Assembly: GCA_030606385.1 (NCBI GenBank)
Contig: JAUWGN010000081.1
Coordinates: forward strand, 1-5,565
Source: Dehalococcoidia bacterium
GTDB taxonomy: Bacteria > Chloroflexota > Dehalococcoidia > GIF9 > AB-539-J10
DNA: 5,565 nucleotides
Direction: 5' to 3'
The notes under the pieces were generated by a model. That model worked only from the letters and a program-made list of their open reading frames with translations, had not been told where the DNA came from and did no database searches. Shown one piece after another: positions 1 to 4,503 of this stretch. The translations under genes and the position numbers were made by a program. Within the stretch, counting starts at the first letter, position 1, and each line of letters opens with the position of its first letter.

Positions 1-19
1 TATTAGTTTATACTTTTTC

Positions 20-63
20 AATCGGCCTAGCTACTCATCAGGCAAAGGTGCAGTTTGTCATGT
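20..63 (-). repeat. Post-gene repeat, copy 1
   Basis: First of three related copies of a repeat of about 50 bp. Its plus-strand core ctactcatcaggcaaaggtg (31-50) is identical over 20 nt to the copy at 967-986. Homology to that copy continues leftwards through aatcg.cctagc, apart from a 4-5 nt deletion. It lies about 40 nt downstream of the stop codon of the membrane-protein gene, the same relative place as the other two copies. Confidence 0.75.
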
Positions 64-103
64 AATCCCAAATACTACTATTTATGTCATTAGCTCCCGG
101 TAT

Positions 104-412
104 TTAGCCCCTCTTTTCATGCCTTAGTTCCAAAAGCTCTTCCTCGTAGAACTTACGACGTTGCTTTTCCTCCCAAACCTTGTGTCTCCTGTAAACTAAC
201 CATCCAACGCCAATTATCATGACGGTCACAAGCACTTTTATTCCAAGATTGATGTCACTAGCCCATACTACTAACAAACACCAAAATCCCAGGAATGCAA
301 GTACAACCAGCCCAATCACCCAGGGTGACTTAAATTGCTTACTCCAACTATTGACTTTTCTGCTCGCCCTTGTTTCGGCGAGCTTTTCCAACTCCTGCTC
401 TTGTTGACTCAT
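104..412 (-). CDS. Small two-helix membrane protein with charged ends
   Basis: I do not recognise a named family for this 102-residue protein. Residues 1-28 are polar and charged (SQQEQELEK...), likely helical and cytoplasmic. Two hydrophobic segments follow, roughly residues 31-51 (WVIGLVVLAFLGFWCLLVVW) and 56-74, separated by a short SDIN turn. The C-terminal 27 residues are strongly charged (RRHKVWEEKQRRKFYEEELLEL) and look like a cytoplasmic amphipathic helix or coiled coil. The predicted topology is a hairpin with both ends inside. No signal peptide or catalytic motif is visible. The ATG at 412 has no good Shine-Dalgarno sequence directly upstream, unlike the two genes before it on this strand, so translation may depend on upstream reading. 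A 13-codon open frame (475-434) lies in the same frame just upstream, behind stop codons. The gene is third in a row of small minus-strand genes separated by a shared repeat. It is probably real because its composition is protein-like, but its function is unknown. Confidence 0.75.
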   Translation of the reverse strand: MSQQEQELEKLAETRASRKVNSWSKQFKSPWVIGLVVLAFLGFWCLLVVWASDINLGIKVLVTVMIIGVGWLVYRRHKVWEEKQRRKFYEEELLELRHEKRG

Positions 413-430
413 CTGAGGCGGCTTCTCTTA

Positions 431-483
431 AATTCACTGGCTGGACTGTTCATCAGGCAAAGGTGGAGTTGTCATAGTTACCG
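431..483 (-). repeat. Post-gene repeat, copy 2
   Basis: Second copy of the repeat, with plus-strand core 446-465 differing from copies 1 and 3 at two positions. On the minus strand it reads ACGGTAACTATGACAACT and then CCACCTTTGCCTGATGA, aligning with copy 3 from the ACGGTA end. It sits between the stop of the 600-872 gene and the start of the 104-412 gene. Confidence 0.7.
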
Positions 484-538
484 TCTACCACGACAACGAG
501 AGCTAAGAGAGCGAATAATTTCCTCAGCATCACCTTTA

Positions 539-544
539 ATTATA
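539..544 (-). promoter_or_regulatory. Possible -10 box upstream of the membrane-protein gene
   Basis: The minus strand reads TATAAT here, about 130 nt upstream of the start at 412 and downstream of the previous gene's stop. I see no convincing -35 at 15-18 nt, so this is a weak candidate. The membrane-protein gene may instead be transcribed by read-through from 909-935. Confidence 0.3.
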
Positions 545-599
545 CCCCTGGGTAGCTTCGCAGGGTTACCAGTCCCTCTCCGCTATCCTCCAGGCTGTA

Positions 600-872
600 T
601 CATACGTCTGCCAGGTTCTTTGGAGAGGCTATGACTATGAAGTTTTTATTTACGTTTAAGAAGGAGGTCTCATAGAGTAGTTTATCTTCCGACAGGGAGT
701 AGACTTTGCTATTGGTAACAGGTATAAAATCATGCCTTGTCTGATACCTTGGCTCAGCGTTCATAAAATCCGTAAATCTGGTACCTTTCGGGGTATAAAC
801 CTCCCCCTCTATCCTAAGTTGTTGTGTGTAGAGCACAGCCTCTATCTTGGCCTTCTCCACCTTCAAACCCAT
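600..872 (-). CDS. DUF6812-like small protein of unknown function
   Basis: This 90-residue protein has no signal peptide or transmembrane segment and is probably cytoplasmic. It appears mostly beta-stranded: a strand around residues 10-16 (IEAVLYT), then LRIEGEVYTPKGTRFTDFMN (19-38), then FIPVTNSKVY (49-58), and a closing strand FLNVNKNFIVIASP (71-84). The order 'ligand-like strand, RIEGE.Y.P.G.R.TDFMN, FIPVTN.KV, F..VNK..I' resembles the DUF6812 family as I remember it. I could not check this, and that family has no assigned activity. The start is secure: AAGGAGG lies 6 nt before the ATG, and a TTGACA/TATAAT promoter lies 37-63 nt further upstream. It sits between the GIY-YIG gene and the membrane-protein gene on the same strand. 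The roughly 130-nt gaps and its own promoter argue against tight translational coupling. Confidence 0.8.
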   Translation of the reverse strand: MGLKVEKAKIEAVLYTQQLRIEGEVYTPKGTRFTDFMNAEPRYQTRHDFIPVTNSKVYSLSEDKLLYETSFLNVNKNFIVIASPKNLADV

Positions 873-902
873 AGCTGGCCTCCTTAACTAAACGCAGTTG
901 TC

Positions 903-935
903 GTGGTTATTATACCACTAGCAGAATCATGTCAA
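903..935 (-). promoter_or_regulatory. Promoter of the 600-872 gene, with palindrome over the -10
   Basis: On the minus strand TTGACA (935-930) is followed by 15 nt and a perfect TATAAT (914-909). Transcription would start near 902, about 30 nt before the start codon. A GTGGT/ACCAC inverted repeat (903-907 and 914-918) brackets the -10 box and could be an operator. The 15-nt spacer is shorter than the usual 17 but recurs in other promoters of this window. Confidence 0.7.
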
Positions 936-950
936 ACCACTCTTTCACCA

Positions 951-1002
951 AATCGACCTAGCTGAACTACTCATCAGGCAAAGGTGGGGAGTTTTAGCTA
1001 CC
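951..1002 (-). repeat. Post-gene repeat, copy 3
   Basis: Third copy, starting directly after the stop codon of the GIY-YIG gene. Its core is 967-986. On the minus strand it is also an imperfect inverted repeat, TAGCT-AA-AACT, about 22 nt, then AGTT-C-AGCTA, which could fold as an imperfect hairpin. Copies 1 and 2 keep this folding less well. Confidence 0.75.
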
Positions 1003-1004
1003 GT

Positions 1005-1337
1005 TTAATCATTGCATGCCGGCTTATATAGCCCTAATATTAAATCTGATTCCAATTTACGTCTTTGCTCATCCGTCGAATCCGGCATACGGTGAATACC
1101 GATATAAAGGTTGCCTTCCGAACCAGCCTCTCGGACCCAGCAATCATATTTGTGGTGTGCGCGATAGAATCCTCGGTTCGACAGGTTACCAGACTCTCCG
1201 AAATAGACAAATTTATACACCTTCATTTGAGGATGCGGCTTCATCATGATTGCATAGACAGCAGCCTGATGCGGAGGTTCCCAGTCCGTTATGGGATAGG
1301 GGCCCTCAAACTCAACCTCTCCCCACTTTATAATCAT
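1005..1337 (-). CDS. Standalone GIY-YIG domain protein (putative endonuclease)
   Basis: This 110-residue protein appears to be a single GIY-YIG fold with no extra DNA-binding domain. Numbered from the ATG at 1337, AVY (26-28) stands for the GIY element, YFG (45-47) for YIG, and ESGNLSNRG (48-56) supplies the conserved arginine R55. H61, H62 and Y64 follow, the catalytic metal-binding glutamate is E96 (RRKLESDLI), and the closing asparagine is N109 in KPACN. The set matches small GIY-YIG proteins whose members nick or cut DNA with one divalent metal ion. The first Gly of GIY is replaced by Ala (A26), which is tolerated in divergent members. A GTG at 1346 would add three residues, but AGGAGG sits 8 nt before the ATG at 1337, so I prefer that start. 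It is first of three small minus-strand genes, with a likely promoter at 1535-1561. The real substrate is unknown; a homing or repair role cannot be read from sequence. Confidence 0.82.
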   Translation of the reverse strand: MIIKWGEVEFEGPYPITDWEPPHQAAVYAIMMKPHPQMKVYKFVYFGESGNLSNRGFYRAHHKYDCWVREAGSEGNLYIGIHRMPDSTDEQRRKLESDLILGLYKPACND

Positions 1338-1485
1338 TACCACCACCTCCTCATCGTTTAATGTTTTTAACTACATTCCCAGAAGCATGTTCTCAAGCAA
1401 AAGGTCACCAGTAGCCGCTATCAGACAACGATTCCGGTGCTCTTCTTTCACCCCCAACTCCCAACCTTATGTAGTTGGAAGGAAA
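1338..1485. other. Leader region of the GIY-YIG gene
   Basis: I see no gene here. If transcription starts near 1528 on the minus strand, this is most of an untranslated leader of about 190 nt. It contains a small hairpin CCAAC-8 nt-GTTGG (1461-1465/1474-1478). A stretch at about 1391-1423 (tctcaagcaaaaggt, then agtagccgcta) looks like a decayed fourth copy of the post-gene repeat, but the match is weak. Confidence 0.4.
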
Positions 1486-1586
1486 ACGTCTATGAATCGC
1501 ATATCAGCTAATCGTGTCCACCTGCCTTCATTCTATCATATCTTACTTCATACTCTGTCAATATTCCATTAGTTTCTTGGAGACGA
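1486..1586 (-). repeat. Promoter-bearing repeat, copy A
   Basis: About 100 bp that align with 2565-2666 over their whole length. The best-conserved parts are AGCTArTCGTGT near the left end, the block tcTTACTTCnTACTCTGTCAATA, and CCATTAGTTT at the right end. I estimate roughly 70-75 % identity by eye, with small indels. It lies between the GIY-YIG gene and the divergent marR-type gene. Confidence 0.75.
1535..1561 (-). promoter_or_regulatory. Probable promoter toward the GIY-YIG gene
   Basis: The minus strand has TTGACA (1561-1556), a 15-nt spacer and TATGAT (1540-1535). The element lies within repeat copy A and is conserved in copy B. Transcription would start near 1528 and run into the gene at 1337. 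Confidence 0.6.
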
Positions 1587-1622
1587 CCGGGGTAAGGACG
1601 GGTGGGGTCTGGCAACTCCATG

Positions 1623-1698
1623 TTGATTCCTCTTCAGAGACTGTGGTATTATGACTGCTTTAGCAGGCTGGTTGCCTTCAGGAGTTTGGTGGTTAACC
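1623..1698 (+). promoter_or_regulatory. Candidate promoter of the MarR-family gene
   Basis: TTGATT (1623-1628) and TATTAT (1647-1652) are 18 nt apart, giving a start near 1659 and a leader of about 100 nt. A perfect 8-bp palindrome GGTTAACC (1691-1698) in the leader could be part of an operator, as MarR-family genes are often autoregulated. This is a weak prediction. Confidence 0.4.
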
Positions 1699-1758
1699 CG
1701 TGGAAGTTACAGGACCAGCTCAGTGGCAACTTTAGCCAATTCCGAATATGGAGGGACT

Positions 1759-2238
1759 ATGAAAAATATCTCACCTATGGATGAAGATTACAACCTCTGG
1801 GTACTGCTACACCAGACTACGGATGCGGCACTCAGGGCGAGACAGAAAGAACTTGATCAATTCGATATCTCAGTTATAGAGGTCGGGGTTTTGTTGGTCA
1901 TCCAGGCCATTGGTGAAAAGGCAACGCCTTCCGAGATTTCCCGACGGATATTTAGAGAGCCCCACTCGGTTTCCGCGCTTTTGAACAGGATGGAAAAGAA
2001 GGGGCTGGTGAGAAAGACCCAAGATCTGGACAGAAAGAACCTGGTGCGGGTGAGTATAACGGAGAAGGGACAGCAAGCTTATGATAAGTCAACCAGGAGA
2101 AAGTCCATCTACAAGATAATATCTTCGCTGTCTGAAGAAGAGCGCCAGCAACTAAGGTCATGCTTGGAGAAATTACGGAATAAGGCGTTTAAAGAGCTTA
2201 CGGTAGAGTACAAACCGCCACCTTTGCCACAGTATTAA
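1759..2238 (+). CDS. MarR-family transcriptional regulator
   Basis: This 159-residue winged-helix protein is expected to bind palindromic DNA as a dimer and often represses its own or divergent genes. Helices at residues 10-32 and 38-52 form the first part of the fold. ATPSEISRRIF (55-65) is the first helix of the helix-turn-helix, and PHSVSALLNRMEKKGLV (68-84) contains the recognition helix. The wing carries DLDRKNLVRVSITEKG (89-104), matching the family's D.RDxR...V.LT..G signature. The C-terminal helices SSLSEEERQQLRSCLEKLRNKAFKEL (122-147) would build the dimer interface, and the protein ends in a short proline-rich tail. A longer frame opens at 1651, but its first 36 residues do not look like MarR sequence and that ATG overlaps a possible -10. 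GGAGG ends 4 nt before the ATG at 1759, so I chose this start. The gene is divergent from the GIY-YIG promoter, a plausible target by position. The ligand is unknown. Confidence 0.88.
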   Translation: MKNISPMDEDYNLWVLLHQTTDAALRARQKELDQFDISVIEVGVLLVIQAIGEKATPSEISRRIFREPHSVSALLNRMEKKGLVRKTQDLDRKNLVRVSITEKGQQAYDKSTRRKSIYKIISSLSEEERQQLRSCLEKLRNKAFKELTVEYKPPPLPQY

Positions 2239-2357
2239 TCAGCATCGTAATTCAGGTGTTAGTGGCGGGGCTCGGCAATGTTTATGGCATGTCCGTAATA
2301 CGCCCAGGTCCTTTCCTTTTTCGTTGGTGACAAAGCGAGGTAAGTGTGTCTCTTTCC

Positions 2358-2562
2358 GGTTACATTCTGCACGGCCATTCATGAAGAATGTAATTGTGCT
2401 CCTGTAGCTGTAGGTGCTGTGCCAACAGTGAACTCTACCTTTTCAGACGCGGGAGGTGACCTGCAGACTGAGTTGGCGAAACCGCTGTTGGCACAGCACA
2501 AACCGCATCCCACTAGCTAGTAGGAGAATTATCCCGAAGGATAACCAACAATAATTGTAACC
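2358..2562. repeat. Long imperfect inverted repeat with perfect 15-bp core
   Basis: The core arms GTGCTGTGCCAACAG (2414-2428) and CTGTTGGCACAGCAC (2485-2499) are perfectly complementary. Inside, AACTC (2431-2435) can pair with GAGTT (2470-2474). Outside, further complementary blocks occur in the right order: TAGCT/AGCTA (2405-2409/2515-2519), CTCCT/AGGAG (2399-2403/2522-2526), TAATT/AATTA (2391-2395/2527-2531) and GGTTACA/TGTAACC (2358-2364/2556-2562). Each arm has its own local hairpin: CATTC-ATGAA-GAATG (2376-2390) and TTATCC-CGAA-GGATAA (2529-2544). It has no T-tract, so it is not an ordinary terminator. It could be a structured RNA, a small non-autonomous element, or a decayed one. I see no target duplication. 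Confidence 0.6.
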
Positions 2563-2564
2563 AT

Positions 2565-2666
2565 ACGGTCTACGCATCTCGTATTAGCTAGTCGTGTACC
2601 TGTACCTTGAGTACATTATGCCTTACTTCTTACTCTGTCAATACCCCCATTAGTTTTCTGGAAGCT
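2565..2666 (-). repeat. Promoter-bearing repeat, copy B
   Basis: Second copy of the repeat seen at 1486-1586, in the same orientation. The block around TACTCTGTCAATA and CCATTAGTTT is best kept. It abuts the right end of the long inverted repeat, whereas copy A abuts the leader of the GIY-YIG gene. Confidence 0.75.
2615..2641 (-). promoter_or_regulatory. Probable promoter toward the long inverted repeat
   Basis: The minus strand reads TTGACA (2641-2636), 15 nt, CATAAT (2620-2615), conserved with the promoter in copy A. A transcript starting near 2608 would run into 2562-2358, where no gene is evident, so it may produce a non-coding RNA or be a relic. Confidence 0.5.
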
Positions 2667-2921
2667 AAGCTGAAATGAATTCTCAACTTTAGCATTGTTT
2701 AATTTTATGCAGCAGCCTGAGGAGTGAATAGCCCCACAGAAGTGTTTTTGGGCAATAAAACGGGTGATTTTTAAAGCGGCATAACGGGTAGTTAGAAAAG
2801 AAATTGGCGAGAAATTAGTCCTGGCCCAAATGGGATACATTGTACTCAAGCGGCAAGGTCAACACCTGCGGATAGAACGCTTCAGGCTTCGCCTGGTCTT
2901 TAGTTAGCCGAGAGCGCCTGG

Positions 2922-2933
2922 AACATTAATGTT
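2922..2933. repeat. Perfect 12-bp palindrome
   Basis: AACATTAATGTT is its own reverse complement. It lies in the non-coding region about 260 bp before the synthase gene. An operator is possible, but no neighbouring promoter supports it. Confidence 0.35.
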
Positions 2934-3016
2934 GTTCATTTATCAACAAGCAAACCTCAACGATTTAGCATCATGTGAAGACTTCGGTTCACCACTTGCC
3001 ACTTTCACCTCCAATT

Positions 3017-3037
3017 TGAAAATTCATTGAATTTTCA
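3017..3037. terminator. AT-rich 9-bp hairpin, terminator or operator
   Basis: TGAAAATTC and GAATTTTCA are perfect inverted repeats around a 3-nt loop, followed by atttt. The stem is too AT-rich for a strong intrinsic terminator. It could equally be a regulator site upstream of the synthase operon. Confidence 0.35.
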
Positions 3038-3151
3038 TTTTCCTTACATTACATATACGGTTACCCGGTGGGCATCATCTCCTTTTGTAAACATTCGCCA
3101 GTCTAAAGAGTGCATGTGATACTTGGGCTAGACCCTCAGCCAGTTCCCCAA

Positions 3152-3180
3152 TTAAATTTGGTAAATCATCATGCTATACT
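3152..3180 (+). promoter_or_regulatory. Candidate extended -10 promoter of the synthase-rpiB operon
   Basis: TGCTATACT (3172-3180) is an extended -10 (TGn-TATACT), with a weak TTAAAT -35 at 3152-3157, 17 nt away. Transcription would start near 3187, leaving a leader of only about 8 nt before the ATG at 3195. This agrees with the lack of a good Shine-Dalgarno sequence there. Confidence 0.4.
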
Positions 3181-3194
3181 GGCGTCAAGAAAAA

Positions 3195-3941
3195 ATGGAT
3201 GCTTCAAAGGAACAGATAGACAAAGGAATTCAAATTCTCAAGCGGGGTGGGGTAATTGCCTTTCCCACCGATACGGTCTATGGTCTGGGAGCTGATGCTT
3301 TCCGCTCTAAAGCTGTGGGGAGGATCTATGAGATGAAAAAGCGTCCCACACATTTACCTCTCCCCTTGCTTATCGGTGATGTAGAACAGCTTGCTATTCT
3401 GGCCGCCAAGCCACTGCCTGAAATTGCCTTATTTTTAGCCAGGCGTTTTTGGCCTGGTGGGTTAACAATGGTTCTACCTAAAGCAGCTCATTTGCCTGGT
3501 TATCTTGGCAATACTAACATGGCGGTGCGTGTTCCAGCTCACCCTATTTGCCTGGCACTTATTCAGGCAATCAATAATCCCCTGATTGGCACCAGCGCCA
3601 ATATCAGTGGCAAGCCCAGTGTGGTGACCGCAGGCGAGGTGAAACAACAACTGGGTAACGAGGTCGACCTTATTATCGATGGAGGTAGATGTCCTGGTGG
3701 TAGCGAGTCAACTGTGGTTGATGTCACTGGTGGAGGAGCTGTGATTTTGCGTCATGGCATTGTTTCTCAGGACGAACTTGATAGGGCTCTTGAGGAATTA
3801 GGTTCATTACATCCTCACCCAACCACTCCCTTCAAGAGAGAGGTAAATTCACCCTCACCTAGCCTCTCCCGTCAAGGGAGAGGAACTTTAAATAGTCCTC
3901 CCTCCCCTGGCGGGAGGGAGTTAGAGGGAGGGGGAAAATAA
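3195..3941 (+). CDS. Threonylcarbamoyl-AMP synthase (TsaC/Sua5/YrdC family)
   Basis: This family makes L-threonylcarbamoyl-adenylate from threonine, bicarbonate and ATP. It is the first step of t6A formation at position 37 of tRNAs that read ANN codons, and it acts in the cytoplasm. The 248-residue product has one YrdC domain over about residues 1-203: GGVIAFPTDTVYGLGADA (18-35), the basic KKRP motif (48-51), RFWPGGLTMVLP (84-95), the GTSANISG nucleotide-site motif (132-139) and STVVD (172-176). It lacks the extra C-terminal Sua5 domain, so it is the short TsaC/YwlC type. Residues 205-248 are low-complexity (SPSPSLSRQGRG, PPSPGGRELEGGGK) and are encoded by palindromic repeats, so the original gene probably ended near 3806. 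I prefer the ATG at 3195; an in-frame ATG at 3171 overlaps the likely -10. The stop is 2 nt before rpiB, which implies an operon. Confidence 0.93.
   Translation: MDASKEQIDKGIQILKRGGVIAFPTDTVYGLGADAFRSKAVGRIYEMKKRPTHLPLPLLIGDVEQLAILAAKPLPEIALFLARRFWPGGLTMVLPKAAHLPGYLGNTNMAVRVPAHPICLALIQAINNPLIGTSANISGKPSVVTAGEVKQQLGNEVDLIIDGGRCPGGSESTVVDVTGGGAVILRHGIVSQDELDRALEELGSLHPHPTTPFKREVNSPSPSLSRQGRGTLNSPPSPGGRELEGGGK
3810..3938 (+). repeat. Three tandem palindromic repeats inside a coding end
   Basis: Three degenerate copies (about 3810-3850, 3851-3892 and 3893-3938) each follow the pattern CCTCACC, then a C-rich arm, a short loop and a G-rich arm. Copy 2 has a perfect CCTCTCCC-GTCAA-GGGAGAGG hairpin (3863-3883) and copy 3 has CTCCCTCCC-CTGGC-GGGAGGGAG (3898-3920). 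Copy 1 is decayed. Repeats of this pattern are usually intergenic in bacteria; here they are in frame, end in the stop codon region and supply the G-rich ribosome binding stretch of rpiB. Confidence 0.85.
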
Positions 3942-3943
3942 GT

Positions 3944-4384
3944 ATGCGAATTGCTTTGGGCTGTGACCATCGTGGCTTTAAGCTGAAGCAGACAATTATG
4001 GAATTTCTGCAGCAATCAGGCTATAGCTACCATGATTTTGGCTGTTACAACACGGAGTCGGTGGATTATCCTGATCTTGCTCAGAAGGTGGGGGATGGGG
4101 TAGCGGCGGGTGAATTTGACCATGGTGTCTTAATATGCAGCACAGGGATAGGTATGTGTATAGCGGCTAACAAGATAAAGGGGATAAGGGCAGCACTATG
4201 CCATGACACCTTTACTGCAAAGCGAGCTCGGCTGCATAACGATGCTAATGTCTTATGTTTGCGGGGAGAGGAGATTGAAGTTAATGAAGCTATGGAAATC
4301 GTCAAAACTTATTTTTCAACCTCATTCGAAGGTGGCAGGCACATTCCGAGGTTAAATAAAATAACAAAACTGGAAGCAGGTTAG
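3944..4384 (+). CDS. rpiB: Ribose-5-phosphate isomerase B
   Basis: RpiB interconverts ribose 5-phosphate and ribulose 5-phosphate in the non-oxidative pentose phosphate pathway; it is a cytosolic dimer or tetramer. The 146-residue length is usual for the RpiB/LacAB family. The N-terminus IALGCDHRGF carries the D8-H9 substrate pair. VLICSTGIGMCIAANK (62-77) holds the catalytic base C65 and T67 with the anion-binding glycine loop. H98-N99 (RLHNDANVLCLRG) matches the ring-opening histidine, and R132 and R136 (GGRHIPRLNK) match the phosphate-binding arginines. All key residues of the Escherichia coli type are present. The start ATG lies 2 nt after the synthase stop. Its Shine-Dalgarno region is the GGGAGGGGG at the end of the palindromic repeat, about 9 nt upstream. 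A related sugar-phosphate isomerase (allose- or galactose-6-phosphate) cannot be fully excluded, but RpiB is by far the likeliest. Confidence 0.94.
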   Translation: MRIALGCDHRGFKLKQTIMEFLQQSGYSYHDFGCYNTESVDYPDLAQKVGDGVAAGEFDHGVLICSTGIGMCIAANKIKGIRAALCHDTFTAKRARLHNDANVLCLRGEEIEVNEAMEIVKTYFSTSFEGGRHIPRLNKITKLEAG

Positions 4385-4503
4385 AAAAGGAGTTCGCTCA
4401 GCCGCCAATAACGTTGTTATTCCCAAAACTGGAGGGGTTGTATATATAAGGCATACCGGCATAAAATTATAACTCAATCACCAGAAATTAGAGGAGGTTT
4501 TAT
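4385..4503 (+). promoter_or_regulatory. Gap with possible promoter and ribosome binding site of the hydrolase
   Basis: The gap contains AATAAC-GTT-GTTATT (4407-4421), a 6-bp inverted repeat. It also has a weak TTGTAT (4438-4443)/TAAAAT (4462-4467) promoter candidate with an 18-nt spacer, and AGGAGG (4492-4497), 6 nt before the ATG at 4504. The hydrolase may have its own promoter in addition to read-through from rpiB. Confidence 0.4.

Larger units (their letters stand above)
2239..3194. other. Long intergenic region with structured repeats
   Basis: No convincing gene is present in about 950 bp. The stretch holds a long inverted repeat (2358-2562), repeat copy B (2565-2666), a small CAGGC-TTC-GCCTG hairpin (2883-2895), a 12-bp palindrome (2922-2933), a short GTGAA/TTCAC hairpin (2975-2992), a 9-bp perfect inverted repeat (3017-3037) and a candidate promoter for the following operon. 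A 77-codon minus-strand open frame (2849-2616) lacks a ribosome binding site and protein-like features. Confidence 0.6.

Noticed and set aside
20..1002. Integron cassette array with attC sites
   Set aside because: Gene-repeat alternation fits, but the repeats lack the GTTRRRY and RYYYAAC core sites at their ends, and no integrase gene is in the window.
1175..1183. GGTTCGAC, resembling a tRNA T-loop
   Set aside because: It lies inside the GIY-YIG coding region and no acceptor or anticodon stem can be built around it.
1651..1758. N-terminal extension of the MarR-family protein
   Set aside because: The added 36 residues do not resemble the family, the upstream ATG overlaps a possible -10, and a ribosome binding site precedes the ATG at 1759.
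2215..2235. ccacctttgcc at the end of the MarR-family gene matching the repeat core
   Set aside because: Only 11 nt match with no flanking similarity; likely coincidence with Pro-Pro-Leu-Pro codons.
2380..2510. Minus-strand open frame through the long inverted repeat (about 45 codons)
   Set aside because: No start with a ribosome binding site; the complementary arms explain the sequence better than coding.
2616..2849. 77-codon minus-strand open frame
   Set aside because: No ribosome binding site, composition unlike a folded protein, and it overlaps the promoter-bearing repeat. I recognise no family.
2838..2864. Similarity to 1387-1412 (ctcaagc...aaggtca)
   Set aside because: The match is short and needs several gaps, and the order relative to the other repeats is not kept; it could be chance.
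4081..4305. Antisense open frame within rpiB
   Set aside because: It is the shadow of a clearly conserved coding region on the other strand, as is a similar frame at 4539-4757 within the hydrolase gene.
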